DNA from: JADFUS01 sp036653215
GTDB taxonomy: Bacteria > Bacteroidota > Bacteroidia > Bacteroidales > Rikenellaceae
Assembly (NCBI GenBank): GCA_036653215.1
Contig: JAVVUK010000027.1
Coordinates: 1-18,601, forward strand
DNA: 18,601 bases
Direction of reading: 5' to 3'
In this document: piece after piece, positions 1 through 8,140 of the stretch
How positions within the stretch are numbered: position 1 is the first letter of the stretch
Layout: the number at the start of each line of letters is the position of its first letter
Notes under the pieces: generated by a model
What the model saw: only the letters and a program-made list of their open reading frames with translations
Database searches by the model: none
What the model was told of the DNA's origin: nothing
Translations under genes and position numbers: made by a program

Positions 1-1443
1 ACAGGTCTTGATGTTAAAAAAGCGATAAAGACCATGCTCAATGAGGTAGAAAAAAGAGGCATCGGAGAAAGGCAAATAAACTACCGTCTTCGAGATGCTA
101 TCTTCTCACGTCAGCGTTATTGGGGAGAGCCTTTTCCTATATACTACAAAGACGGCGTTTCTTGTGTGCTTAGCGACGAAGAGCTACCTTTGAGGCTCCC
201 TGAAATTAGCGATTTCACCCCTACTACAAATGGTGAGCCTCCTCTTTCACGAGTAAAAAATTGGCACAAGACAGAAGGAGAACCTTTTGAACTTAGCACG
301 ATGCCTGGTTTTGCAGGGTCTTCAGCCTACTATCTTCGTTATATGGACAATAAAAACGAAAAGGCTTTAGTTTCTAAAGAAGCAAATGAATATTGGGAAA
401 ATGTAGACCTTTATGTTGGAGGTATAGAACACGCAACAGGTCACCTCATGTATTCTCGTTTTTGGAATATGTTCCTTTACGATATGGGTTATATATGTAA
501 AGAAGAACCTTTTAAGAAGCTTGTTAATCAAGGCATGATACAAGGACGTTCTTCTTTTGTATATCGCATAAAAGGAAGCAACAAATTTGTCTCTTTTGGA
601 CTTAAAGACGAATATGAAACTCAAGAGATACACACCGATGTTAATATTGTGAGAAACGACATCTTAGACCTTGATGCCTTTAGGGCATGGAGACCTGAAT
701 TTGCAGATGCTGAGTTTATCCTTGAAGATGGCAAATACATTTGCGGATATGCGGTTGAGAAGATGTCAAAATCTATGTATAACGTTGTAAATCCCGACTT
801 CATAATCGAGAAATACGGAGCCGACACTTTACGTATGTACGAGATGTTCCTTGGTCCTTTGGAACAATCTAAGCCATGGGACACAAACGGCATAGACGGA
901 GTAAACAAATTTTTACGTCGCTACTGGAACTTATTTTTTGACCGTAACGACACCTTCACCCTTTCTGAAGAGAAAGCTTCAAAGGAAGAGTTAAAAGTTC
1001 TTCATAAAACCATCAAAAAGGTGGAAACAGACATCGAGAATTTCTCGTTTAACACCTCAGTGAGTGCCTTTATGATATGTGTAAACGAGCTGTCTACCTT
1101 AAAATGCAACAAACGTGAGATTTTAGAACCTCTGACCATAGTGTTATCTGCCTTTGCGCCACACCTTTGCGAAGAGCTATGGAGTCTTATGGGACATAAA
1201 GAAAGTATTGTATGTGCCGAGTACCCTATCTTCAACGAGAAGATGTTGGTAGAGGCAGACTTTGAATATCCTGTTTCTTTTAATGGGAAGACACGTTTCA
1301 AGAAGTCTTATCCGGCAGACATGGAAGCCTCAGAGATACAAAAGTTAATAATGGAAGATGAACAAACTATAAAATACCTCGATGGCTCTCCTGCCAAAAA
1401 GATTATTGTAGTTAAATGTAGGATAATAAATATAGTCGCTTAA
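1..1443 (+). CDS. leuS: Leucyl-tRNA synthetase, 3' part (5' end outside window)
   Basis: Cytoplasmic class I aminoacyl-tRNA synthetase that charges tRNA-Leu. The reading frame is open from the first base, so the gene is cut by the window edge. About 480 codons are visible, roughly the second half of a protein that is usually around 900 residues or more. The visible part starts in the return strand of the catalytic core ([19 protein letters not shown]). It continues through [17 protein letters not shown] and the KMSKS loop (bases 760-774), which closes over ATP. It then passes into the helical anticodon-binding domain (around [10 protein letters not shown]) and a short C-terminal domain ending in [11 protein letters not shown]. 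The HIGH motif and most of the editing domain lie upstream. The stop overlaps the start of the next gene (TAATG), so the two are probably translationally coupled. Confidence 0.98.
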   Translation, partial: TGLDVKKAIKTMLNEVEKRGIGERQINYRLRDAIFSRQRYWGEPFPIYYKDGVSCVLSDEELPLRLPEISDFTPTTNGEPPLSRVKNWHKTEGEPFELSTMPGFAGSSAYYLRYMDNKNEKALVSKEANEYWENVDLYVGGIEHATGHLMYSRFWNMFLYDMGYICKEEPFKKLVNQGMIQGRSSFVYRIKGSNKFVSFGLKDEYETQEIHTDVNIVRNDILDLDAFRAWRPEFADAEFILEDGKYICGYAVEKMSKSMYNVVNPDFIIEKYGADTLRMYEMFLGPLEQSKPWDTNGIDGVNKFLRRYWNLFFDRNDTFTLSEEKASKEELKVLHKTIKKVETDIENFSFNTSVSAFMICVNELSTLKCNKREILEPLTIVLSAFAPHLCEELWSLMGHKESIVCAEYPIFNEKMLVEADFEYPVSFNGKTRFKKSYPADMEASEIQKLIMEDEQTIKYLDGSPAKKIIVVKCRIINIVA

Positions 1444-2765
1444 TGAGTAAGAAGAAATTATTATGGTTATTGCTTTTAGCTCTTACTATCTCAGGGATAA
1501 TAGTTGGGATAATGCTAAGTAGTAATGAGAAAACTGAAGAGGAGGACATTATACTTAACGACATACGTAAAGAGCTATGTGGCATAAACATAGACTCCAT
1601 GAAAGTTGACAGTGGCGTTGTGCGTCGTGGTGAGACGCTATCCACAATTCTCGAACAATATAACCTTTCAAGGAGTGAGATTTATGAGCTCACAAAAGCC
1701 TCAAAGGGTGTCTTTGACGTTAAGGATCTTAAAGTAGGACAACCCTACATGATTTTAACCCCTCTTAGAGACTCCACAGGAGGACCTTCACACTTTATAT
1801 ATGGTGTTGATAAAATAAACTTCATTATTTTTAACAGACAAGCAAACATAAGTGTTGACAAATATCAAAAAGCAGTCACCGTAACACGTAAGAACGCTAT
1901 TGGAGAGATAAAAGGCTCTTTTTGGAACACGGTAGTAGGCATGGGCTTAGGCTATGAGTTTGTGATGAAAGTATCGAACATCTACCAATGGACAGTCGAC
2001 TTTTACGGCATCGGAGCAGGCGATGGCTTTAATATAATCTATGACGAGCAGAGCGTTGACGGAGAAGTTGTAGGCATAGGTGACATCTATGGAGCTTGGT
2101 TTGACCACAATGGGAAACGTTATTATGCAATACACTACCACGATGCTAAGCACAACGGTTTCTGGGACGAGACAGGAGCAAGCCTCAAAAAGGCATTTCT
2201 AAAAGCTCCTTTGCGTTACTCACGCATAAGTTCTACATATACAAACTCACGTTTTCACCCAGTACTTAGGATCTATCGTCCACATCATGGCGTGGATTAT
2301 GCAGCACCGACAGGAACTCCTGTTGAGGCAGTGGCAGATGGTGTGATCACATATAGAGCATATAGCGGCGGTGGCGGAAACACCCTAAAGATAAGACATA
2401 GTATGCAAGGTGGTAAATATGTAACCGGATATATGCACCTAAGTCGTTTTGCCTCTGGGATCACTGTTGGCAGGAAGGTAAGACAGGGCGACGTAATTGG
2501 CTTTGTGGGTAGCACAGGCCTTGCCACAGGACCTCACCTCGACTACCGCATATGGATAAACGGAAAGCCAACCAACCCTCTTACCATGAACCAAGAAAAA
2601 GGAGAGCCTTTAGTGGGTGATGAGTTAGCACGTTTCACTCCTCTAAGAGACAGCATGACCGTTGAGTTAGTAAAATATCACGAACTTTACTTGCAAGATC
2701 TCGAATATCAGCAAGACAGCATTTCACGTGCGCAGAACAGTGAAAACCGCACATTAACAAGATAG
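1443..2765 (+). CDS. Membrane-anchored M23 family metallopeptidase
   Basis: Probable cell-wall endopeptidase of the LytM/M23 family, acting on peptidoglycan cross-links in the periplasm; 440 residues. Residues 5-25 form one hydrophobic segment, an uncleaved anchor or signal. Residues 57-103 resemble the N-terminal OapA/LysM-like module of Csd3-type M23 proteins (VVRRGETLSTILEQYNLS). The M23 domain spans about residues 265-380. The first zinc motif HxxxD is H281/D285, and the HLS histidine is H332. The usual HxH near the C-terminus reads H365-L-D367, so the third zinc ligand position is Asp instead of His. My recollection is that HLD occurs in other Bacteroidota M23 proteins, so I do not call it dead. 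The C-terminal 60 residues are polar and unassigned. The ATG overlaps the leuS stop. Confidence 0.93.
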   Translation: MSKKKLLWLLLLALTISGIIVGIMLSSNEKTEEEDIILNDIRKELCGINIDSMKVDSGVVRRGETLSTILEQYNLSRSEIYELTKASKGVFDVKDLKVGQPYMILTPLRDSTGGPSHFIYGVDKINFIIFNRQANISVDKYQKAVTVTRKNAIGEIKGSFWNTVVGMGLGYEFVMKVSNIYQWTVDFYGIGAGDGFNIIYDEQSVDGEVVGIGDIYGAWFDHNGKRYYAIHYHDAKHNGFWDETGASLKKAFLKAPLRYSRISSTYTNSRFHPVLRIYRPHHGVDYAAPTGTPVEAVADGVITYRAYSGGGGNTLKIRHSMQGGKYVTGYMHLSRFASGITVGRKVRQGDVIGFVGSTGLATGPHLDYRIWINGKPTNPLTMNQEKGEPLVGDELARFTPLRDSMTVELVKYHELYLQDLEYQQDSISRAQNSENRTLTR

Positions 2766-2801
2766 GAAACATAAAATGTCATAATAAATTTTAGAATCGC
2801 T

Positions 2802-3233
2802 ATGAATGATAATATAGATAAAAAAGTAGTTACCTTTCTTGCTGAGCATCACTTAATGACCCTCGCAACCACACGAGACAATATACCTCATACCGCAAAT
2901 CTGTTTTATCACTTCGACCTTGAGAGTTTATGTTTTATCTTCACCTCACAAGAAGAGACAAAGCACGTTAAAGATGTTCTTAAAAACAACACCGTCGCCA
3001 TGAATGTCGCTTTAGAAACAAAAAACGTGGCTAAGATACAAGGTCTTCAGATGACTGGACATATGCGTCACCCAGAGGGTGATGACCTTAAAAATATGAA
3101 AAAGCTATATCTCAAAGCCGTCCCTTTGGCTGTGGTTATGGATTTAGACATATGGGTGATAGATTTAGATAGCTATAAATTTACAGATAACACACTCGGA
3201 TTTGGGAAAAAGCTACTTTGGAATAGAGGATAA
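2802..3233 (+). CDS. YhbP-like (UPF0306) pyridoxamine-phosphate-oxidase-fold protein
   Basis: Small 143-residue protein of the split-barrel flavin-binding fold. The N-terminal half (LMTLATTRDNIPHTANLFY) is the typical first strand pair of PPOX-like proteins. The centre has IQGLQMTGHMR, and the C-terminus FTDNTLGFGKKLLW closely matches the end of E. coli YhbP (UPF0306), as I recall that sequence. The family is thought to bind a flavin, but the substrate and physiological role are unknown, so no reaction is assigned. It lies 36 bases after the M23 gene and its stop overlaps the next start (TAATG), suggesting co-transcription with the following reductase. No Shine-Dalgarno sequence is seen. Confidence 0.85.
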   Translation: MNDNIDKKVVTFLAEHHLMTLATTRDNIPHTANLFYHFDLESLCFIFTSQEETKHVKDVLKNNTVAMNVALETKNVAKIQGLQMTGHMRHPEGDDLKNMKKLYLKAVPLAVVMDLDIWVIDLDSYKFTDNTLGFGKKLLWNRG

Positions 3234-4231
3234 TGAATAAAAAAGGTAGGGTTGTAATAACAGGAGCCACAGGCTTAGTGGGCTCTAACCTTGTGTTGCA
3301 CCTCTTAGAAGAGGGGTACGACGACATCTCTATTGTGGCACGTAACAAAAACAAGGTTGACGCATTATTCGCAACTATACCAGACGATAAAAGCCGTAAT
3401 ATAAAGGTGTACTACGCCTCACTCTTTGATATACCTTCACTCATCGACATATTCAAAAATGCAGATTTCCTTTTCAACTGTGCAGCAATAGTCGACTTTG
3501 GGAAATGCGACATACAACAATTAATCGGCGACAACGTCCGCATGACACATTGTGTCGCTGAGGCAGCCTTAGAGGCAAAGGTAAGGCGTATGTTACACAT
3601 AAGCTCCATCGCCACGCTCACACCTCCGCTCTACCCTGCCAAGACTACCGAAAGTTCAATAATGACAACCTTATATAACAGAAGTCCTTATAGCAAAAGC
3701 AAATTTTACAGCGAAGGAGAAGTATGGAGGGTTGCCGAAAAAGGACTTGAAGTTGTCATCATAAACCCGGCTGTCATCATTGGAAAAGGAGACTGGAATA
3801 ATGGAACAGCTCAGTTTTTTAAGATCATCGACAAATGTCCTTTTTTCTACACTTGCGGCATTATGGGTTATGTATCAGCAAAAGATGTGGCACGTTTCAG
3901 CATCGCCCTTGCTCTTAGAGAAGAAGCAGTAGGTCAGCGATTTATCCTTTGCAGCGACAACCTGCCATACAAAGAATTAATCTCATATATAAGACATTCT
4001 TTATCTAAAAATAGTATATTTGTAAAAATACCTTCTTCGTTAATAAAAGCGTTACTTAAACTACCATCTTTTTTCCAAGCACCACAAGATATATTAACTA
4101 ACTTGATAGACAAGTCGCTCTATGACGGAAGCAAAGCAGAACAAGTGGCAGGGATAAAATACACCTCCATAGCAACGGAGATAGACAAAATAGGAGACGC
4201 ATTTAAAAATAGGAACAAACACATAAAATAA
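3233..4231 (+). CDS. NAD-dependent epimerase/dehydratase family protein (extended SDR)
   Basis: 332-residue extended short-chain dehydrogenase/reductase. The N-terminal Rossmann nucleotide-binding motif is GATGLVG (residues 11-17). The active-site serine region is HISSIAT (122-128), and the YxxxK catalytic pair is Y153/K157 in PYSKSK. The sequence NPAVIIGKGDW is typical of the dihydroflavonol-4-reductase-like or sugar/steroid SDR subfamily. The substrate cannot be read from the sequence. It is the last gene of the leuS-M23-YhbP run and starts inside the stop of the previous gene. It is followed by the repeat region and the first scaffold gap, so any downstream member of the operon across the gap is not visible. 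Confidence 0.88.
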   Translation: MNKKGRVVITGATGLVGSNLVLHLLEEGYDDISIVARNKNKVDALFATIPDDKSRNIKVYYASLFDIPSLIDIFKNADFLFNCAAIVDFGKCDIQQLIGDNVRMTHCVAEAALEAKVRRMLHISSIATLTPPLYPAKTTESSIMTTLYNRSPYSKSKFYSEGEVWRVAEKGLEVVIINPAVIIGKGDWNNGTAQFFKIIDKCPFFYTCGIMGYVSAKDVARFSIALALREEAVGQRFILCSDNLPYKELISYIRHSLSKNSIFVKIPSSLIKALLKLPSFFQAPQDILTNLIDKSLYDGSKAEQVAGIKYTSIATEIDKIGDAFKNRNKHIK

Positions 4232-4261
4232 CCATAGAACTTGTATTCAGAATTGTTTGGA

Positions 4262-4291
4262 ATAGTACGTGAGCATTTCACACTCAAAGCA
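4262..4291 (+). repeat. Direct repeat copy 1 (30 bases), at contig end
   Basis: Thirty bases identical to 4417-4446, running from ATAGTACGTGAGC to CTCAAAGCA. This copy ends exactly at the N run, so the contig breaks within a repeat. The sequence just upstream of it (GAATTGTTTGGA) does not match the sequence upstream of copy 2, so the left boundary of homology is at 4262. Confidence 0.9.
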
Positions 4292-4391
4292 NNNNNNNNN
4301 NNNNNNNNNNNNNNNNNNNNNNNNNNNNNNNNNNNNNNNNNNNNNNNNNNNNNNNNNNNNNNNNNNNNNNNNNNNNNNNNNNNNNNNNNNN
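4292..4391. other. Scaffold gap of 100 N
   Basis: Exactly 100 ambiguous bases, the usual placeholder for a join of unknown length. The left contig ends within the 30-base repeat. The right contig starts 25 bases before the second copy of it. Repeat content is therefore the probable reason that assembly stopped here, and the true gap length is unknown. Confidence 0.97.
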
Positions 4392-4400
4392 TTGTGGGGG

Positions 4401-4451
4401 AAAGCACAGCGTACTGATAGTACGTGAGCATTTCACACTCAAAGCACAACG
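4401..4451 (+). repeat. 40-base-period tandem repeat (partial) with copy 2 of the direct repeat
   Basis: A unit starting AAAGCACAGCG at 4401 restarts at 4441 as AAAGCACAACG (10 of 11 bases identical), giving a 40-base period with about 1.3 units visible. The 30-base stretch shared with the left contig is 4417-4446. The unit contains two inverted repeats: CGTACT-gat-AGTACG (4410-4424) and GTGA-gcatt-TCAC (4424-4436). It is probably an interspersed or tandem intergenic element of this genome, in the manner of REP/BIME sequences. The family is not named here. Confidence 0.7.
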
Positions 4452-4491
4452 CCAAAAAAGCAGTTTATACAAGTTCGTCAACAGTAAAAAG

Positions 4492-5511
4492 ATGAGTACA
4501 GTATTGGTAGCAGGAGGAGCAGGCTATATAGGTTCCCACACGACAGTTGAATTAATCAACGCAGGTTATGAGGTAGTGATTGTTGACAACCTCAACAATT
4601 CACAAATAAGCATGGTAAAAGCAATAGAGACAATTGTTGGAAAGAAAGTTCCTTTTGAACAAATCGATTGCTGCGACAAAAATGGGATGACTGCTATTTT
4701 TGAGAAATATCCTATTGATGCTATTATACACTTTGCAGCTCACAAAGCAGTTGGGGAGTCTGTAAGTAAGCCTTTGGAATATTACCATAACAACTTGCTT
4801 TCTTTGATTAATATAATGGAGATTATGCGAGATAAAGGCGTTCACAACCTTGTTTTCTCATCTTCATGTACCGTTTATGGACAGCCTGAAGTGCTCCCTG
4901 TGACCGAGCAAACTCCAGGACAAAAGGCTATGTCTCCTTATGGTAACACAAAACAGATGTCTGAGGAGATAATAGAATTTACAACCAAAGCACACGACAT
5001 TCACGCTATTGCTCTTCGTTATTTTAATCCTATTGGAGCTCACCCTTCTTCATTGATAGGAGAACTCCCGATTGGCACTCCGCTTAACCTTATTCCTTAC
5101 GTAACACAAACGGCTGCCGGACTAAGAGAGTGTCTTAGCATATATGGATCTGACTATAACACACCTGATGGAACAGCGGTGCGTGACTATATAGACGTTG
5201 TAGACCTTGCTAAGGCTCACGTTGTTGCCATTTCACGTATGTTAAACGGTAAGAGCAAGTCTAAATATGAGATTTTCAACATTGGCACTGGAAATGGACT
5301 TTCAGTCTTAGAAATTGTAAAATCGTTTGAGAGGGTTAATAACCTTAAGCTAAATTACAAGATTGTAGGTCGTCGTGAGGGTGATATAGAAAAGATATGG
5401 GCTGATGCTTCATTTGCAAACAACGAATTAGGATGGAAGGCTTCTATATCTACCGATGAGACACTTCGTAATGCTTGGGCATGGGAGAAACACGTTAGGG
5501 GCATAAAATAA
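4492..5511 (+). CDS. galE: UDP-glucose 4-epimerase
   Basis: 339-residue cytoplasmic extended SDR that interconverts UDP-glucose and UDP-galactose using tightly bound NAD, in the Leloir pathway and in supplying UDP-galactose for surface glycans. The NAD-binding GGAGYIGSHT occupies residues 8-17. The catalytic serine region SSSCTVYG is 123-130 and the YxxxK pair is Y150/K154. RYFNPIGAHPSSLIGE is the family's sugar-nucleotide segment. Length and architecture are normal. It opens a tightly spaced plus-strand run (next gene 7 bases away) that includes manA, which fits a sugar-nucleotide supply unit. The repeat region is directly upstream. Confidence 0.96.
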   Translation: MSTVLVAGGAGYIGSHTTVELINAGYEVVIVDNLNNSQISMVKAIETIVGKKVPFEQIDCCDKNGMTAIFEKYPIDAIIHFAAHKAVGESVSKPLEYYHNNLLSLINIMEIMRDKGVHNLVFSSSCTVYGQPEVLPVTEQTPGQKAMSPYGNTKQMSEEIIEFTTKAHDIHAIALRYFNPIGAHPSSLIGELPIGTPLNLIPYVTQTAAGLRECLSIYGSDYNTPDGTAVRDYIDVVDLAKAHVVAISRMLNGKSKSKYEIFNIGTGNGLSVLEIVKSFERVNNLKLNYKIVGRREGDIEKIWADASFANNELGWKASISTDETLRNAWAWEKHVRGIK

Positions 5512-5518
5512 GGTTTTC

Positions 5519-5914
5519 ATGGGTGTGCGAATAGATAAGTGGCTATGGGCAATGCGTCTCTATAAAACGAGAAGCATCGCCACAGATGCCTGCAAGAACA
5601 ATAGAGTGAGCATAAATGGCTCTCCGGCAAAGCCTTCACGTGAGGTTGTTGTGGGAGATGTTATTGCTGTTCGTAAACCTCCTGTCACCTACACCCACAA
5701 GATAAAAGAACTTATCACGAACCGCCAACCTGCAAAAGAAGTGTCTCGATATATGCAAGACATGACTCCCGATGCAGAAAAGGAAAAGCTACAACAGAGA
5801 CTTACTATATTTATGAGCAGAGATAGAGGTACAGGACGACCTACAAAAAAGGAACGTCGTGACCTTGATGATTTGATGGAGGAGTTCGAAGAATATGAAA
5901 CTTTTGAAGATTAA
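5519..5914 (+). CDS. hslR: S4-domain RNA-binding protein, Hsp15 type
   Basis: 131-residue protein with an N-terminal S4 RNA-binding domain (about residues 1-60: VRIDKWLWAMRLYKTRSIAT, then NNRVSINGSPAKPSREVVVGD). This is followed by a short linker and a charged C-terminal tail with GRPTKKERRDLDDL. This is the layout of heat-shock protein 15, which in E. coli binds 50S subunits carrying stalled nascent peptidyl-tRNA. The acidic C-terminal end (MEEFEEYETFED) differs from the E. coli protein. It lies 7 bases after galE and 8 bases before the next gene. Confidence 0.88.
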   Translation: MGVRIDKWLWAMRLYKTRSIATDACKNNRVSINGSPAKPSREVVVGDVIAVRKPPVTYTHKIKELITNRQPAKEVSRYMQDMTPDAEKEKLQQRLTIFMSRDRGTGRPTKKERRDLDDLMEEFEEYETFED

Positions 5915-5922
5915 GAGAAATT

Positions 5923-6489
5923 ATGTTTATAGCAAAGCAGAAGCGTAAAGAAAACATTGCAGAGTATATACTATATATATGGCAATTAGAAGATATGTTA
6001 AGGGCTCTTAACTTTGATATGCAACAGATATACACTATTCTCATTGAGCCACAAGAAAATCTTACTCCAGAGCAGAAAGAGCAGACCTATTGTTGGTATA
6101 ACGATCTCATAAACCTGCTTAAAAGCGAGGGAAAGGCTGAAGTGGGACACATAGAATATTTCATGCACGTAGTAGATGACCTTAACGATCTGCACCTACA
6201 ACTTCTTAAGTTGCCTGTTGGAGAAGAATACAGAGCTTATTTTGCCATTGTGGAGCCACACATAAACACCATAAGAGGGAAATTAGGCAAGCCTCAGATG
6301 AGTGACATAGAAGTGTGCTTTAGAGCTTTATATTCAGTTGTATTGCTTCGTCTTCAAGGTAAGGAGGCAAACGAGACTTATATAAATGATGTGATTGAAG
6401 TTATATCTCCTCTCATAGCACGTCTTGCAAAGATGTATCATGATGTTGAAAGAGGGAACATCGACTTATTTAAAGATAAAGAAGAATAA
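5923..6489 (+). CDS. DUF4924-type protein of unknown function
   Basis: 188-residue soluble, largely helical protein with no signal peptide or membrane segment. The start (KQKRKENIAEYILYIWQLEDMLR) and overall length fit the Bacteroidota family I know as DUF4924. That assignment is from memory of the family pattern and not from a search. No catalytic motif stands out. It sits between the Hsp15-like gene (8 bases) and manA (6 bases), so it is probably co-transcribed with them, but the context does not define a function. Confidence 0.75.
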   Translation: MFIAKQKRKENIAEYILYIWQLEDMLRALNFDMQQIYTILIEPQENLTPEQKEQTYCWYNDLINLLKSEGKAEVGHIEYFMHVVDDLNDLHLQLLKLPVGEEYRAYFAIVEPHINTIRGKLGKPQMSDIEVCFRALYSVVLLRLQGKEANETYINDVIEVISPLIARLAKMYHDVERGNIDLFKDKEE

Positions 6490-6495
6490 AAAGAT

Positions 6496-7479
6496 ATGTA
6501 TCCTATAAAATTTAAACCACTTCTCAAAGAGAGAATTTGGGGAGGCTCATTTCTATGTGAAAAAGAGGTCGAAGAATATCATCTACGTGACGGCATTGGA
6601 GAGTCATGGGAAATATCGGGCATAGAAAATAGTATTTCAAAGGTAGAAAACGGGAAACTCAAAGGGAACACCCTAACAGAGTTGTTAGAGGTGTATATGG
6701 GTGACCTTGTCGGAGAGAAGACATATCTAAAATATGGCAATTTCTTCCCTCTGTTACTTAAGATAATAGACACTTCCGATCTATTATCGGTTCAGGTACA
6801 CCCCAACGATGAACTTGCGAAAGAGCGTCATGACTCGTATGGCAAAAATGAACTGTGGTATATTATAGATTGCCATGACGAGGCTTATATATATCTGGGC
6901 TTTAAGATAGGCACCACGCAAGAACAATATCTTGAAGCTTTGAAACGCAAAGATGTGGAGAGCATACTTAATAAAGTCCCTGTAAAAAAAGGAGAGTCTT
7001 ATTATATACCTGCTGGGGCGGTACACGCTCTTGGTGCCGGGATTTTAATTGCGGAGGTGCAACAACCCTCAGACATCACATATCGCATTTTCGACTGGAA
7101 CCGTGTCGACAAAGACGGCAAGGGGCGTGAGCTTCATACCGAACTTGCTTTAGAGGCAATAAATTTCAAATATATATTTAGCGGAAGCATAGATGTAAAA
7201 CATAAAAACAACGAGAGCGTCATAATCCATAAAAGCGAAAATTTCACCACCGCCATAATAGAACTTAACGGATCTATGGATGTAGACCTTATCGAAAGAG
7301 ACTCCTTCACCGCCTATTTATGTGTCGATGGAGTAGCTTTCATCACATCAGAGGACACCGCCGTAACCCTTGACTACGGAGAAGTAGTATTTATACCAAA
7401 TGAGTTGGACAACATCACAATCTCCGGGAAAGGCAAAATCTTAGAATTTTATATCGAGACACCCGAAGAGGTATGCTAA
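6496..7479 (+). CDS. manA: Mannose-6-phosphate isomerase, class I
   Basis: 327-residue cupin-fold zinc enzyme interconverting fructose 6-phosphate and mannose 6-phosphate, feeding GDP-mannose and GDP-fucose synthesis or mannose catabolism. Expected zinc ligands are present: Q100 and H102 in LSVQVHPND, E119 in KNELWYI, and H177 in IPAGAVHALG. The family segment QQPSDITYRIFDWNR follows (about 189-203). The length is typical of the short Bacillus-type class I enzymes. It is the last gene of the galE run and is followed by a strong hairpin shared with the convergent gene. Confidence 0.94.
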   Translation: MYPIKFKPLLKERIWGGSFLCEKEVEEYHLRDGIGESWEISGIENSISKVENGKLKGNTLTELLEVYMGDLVGEKTYLKYGNFFPLLLKIIDTSDLLSVQVHPNDELAKERHDSYGKNELWYIIDCHDEAYIYLGFKIGTTQEQYLEALKRKDVESILNKVPVKKGESYYIPAGAVHALGAGILIAEVQQPSDITYRIFDWNRVDKDGKGRELHTELALEAINFKYIFSGSIDVKHKNNESVIIHKSENFTTAIIELNGSMDVDLIERDSFTAYLCVDGVAFITSEDTAVTLDYGEVVFIPNELDNITISGKGKILEFYIETPEEVC

Positions 7480-7492
7480 AGAGATAATAAAG

Positions 7493-7536
7493 ACAATAGA
7501 GGATAGCAAGATTAACATTTTGCTATCCTCTATTGT
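7493..7536. terminator. Perfect 17-bp hairpin between convergent genes
   Basis: Arms 7493-7509 (ACAATAGAGGATAGCAA) and 7520-7536 are exact reverse complements around a 10-base loop. It lies 13 bases after the manA stop and 14 bases before the end of the convergent minus-strand gene. Such placement fits a bidirectional transcription end signal. There is no clean U tract on either side, so it may act as a 3'-end stabiliser or rely on Rho. Confidence 0.75.
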
Positions 7537-7550
7537 ATCTCAGAAATTGT

Positions 7551-8099
7551 CTAAATATCGCTTAACCAATAGGCATTGTTCCAATCGACGATAAAAAGAG
7601 ACTCTGGGATTATTATAGATACTAAGAAGACGATAAGCCAGAAGAATAACATCACCGCAAAACTCCATTTTGCCCAAAGAAGAGCCGAGAGAGAAGATTC
7701 TACCGCATCGGCATATTTGAGATGTTTCCAAAGAGGCTTAACACGTGCAGCATAGATTATAGATACTATACCAAAAGGCATAAAGCATAATATGGTCACC
7801 ACAATAGCCTCAAAGAGCCAAGAACGTGGAGTTTTAGCCTCTGGCATAGATCCATTGTGTAACTTAGGTTTTGGAGGTTTCAAATATGGATCTTCCCTCT
7901 CCACATTTGCATAAGACACCTTAACTGTATTTGAGAGATAAGGTTCTAAAGAAGGGACATCACGAGCCTCAACCCACTCTGGAAGCCCATCAAACCAAAC
8001 CCATGACATAGGGTTTATTCCGTGTTCCTTAAAATATGCCCTCACAACGGGCATACTATTTTTGCCATCTACATCGATGAAATAATATATCTGTTTCAT
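7551..8099 (-). CDS. GYF_2 (DUF4339) + CD225/dispanin-like membrane protein
   Basis: 182-residue protein from ATG at 8099. A longer reading with a TTG at 8126 is possible but gives a less natural N-terminus. Residues 3-52 (IYYFIDVDGKNSMPVV ... WVWFDGLPEWVEA) form a GYF_2/DUF4339 domain with the conserved Trp pattern. A proline-rich linker (72-95) follows. Two membrane segments, about 96-119 (ILCFMPFGIVSIIYAARV) and 143-164, are separated by a short loop with ADAVESSLSALLWAK, the CD225/dispanin pattern. The combination is known in bacteria but without an established role; a scaffold or membrane-curvature role would be inference only. It lies 41 bases downstream of the CNNM gene on the same strand. 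Confidence 0.82.
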   Translation of the reverse strand: MKQIYYFIDVDGKNSMPVVRAYFKEHGINPMSWVWFDGLPEWVEARDVPSLEPYLSNTVKVSYANVEREDPYLKPPKPKLHNGSMPEAKTPRSWLFEAIVVTILCFMPFGIVSIIYAARVKPLWKHLKYADAVESSLSALLWAKWSFAVMLFFWLIVFLVSIIIPESLFIVDWNNAYWLSDI

Positions 8100-8140
8100 A
8101 CTTAAAATTTTCAGTATATAAAACAAATAACGTGCCGTGA

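Larger units (their letters stand above)
4232..4491. other. Intergenic region with repeat and scaffold gap
   Basis: This stretch between the SDR gene and galE contains no credible gene. It holds a 30-base direct repeat on both sides of 100 N, part of a 40-base tandem period and two small inverted repeats (listed separately). The short minus-strand reading frames crossing it are composed of repeat sequence and N, and I do not regard them as genes. I looked for the Bacteroidota TAnnTTTG promoter element in front of galE and did not find a convincing one. The promoter may lie inside the unsequenced part. Confidence 0.8.

Noticed and set aside
4401..4451. CRISPR array
   Set aside because: The 40-base period is contiguous with no unique spacers, only about 1.3 units are visible, and no cas gene is present.
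4120..4481. Two overlapping minus-strand reading frames crossing the first N run
   Set aside because: They consist of intergenic repeat sequence plus N, overlap the end of the SDR gene and show no protein-like features.
8100..8126. TTG start for the GYF_2-CD225 gene at 8126
   Set aside because: ATG at 8099 places the GYF_2 domain at the very N-terminus as usual; the extra nine residues match nothing.
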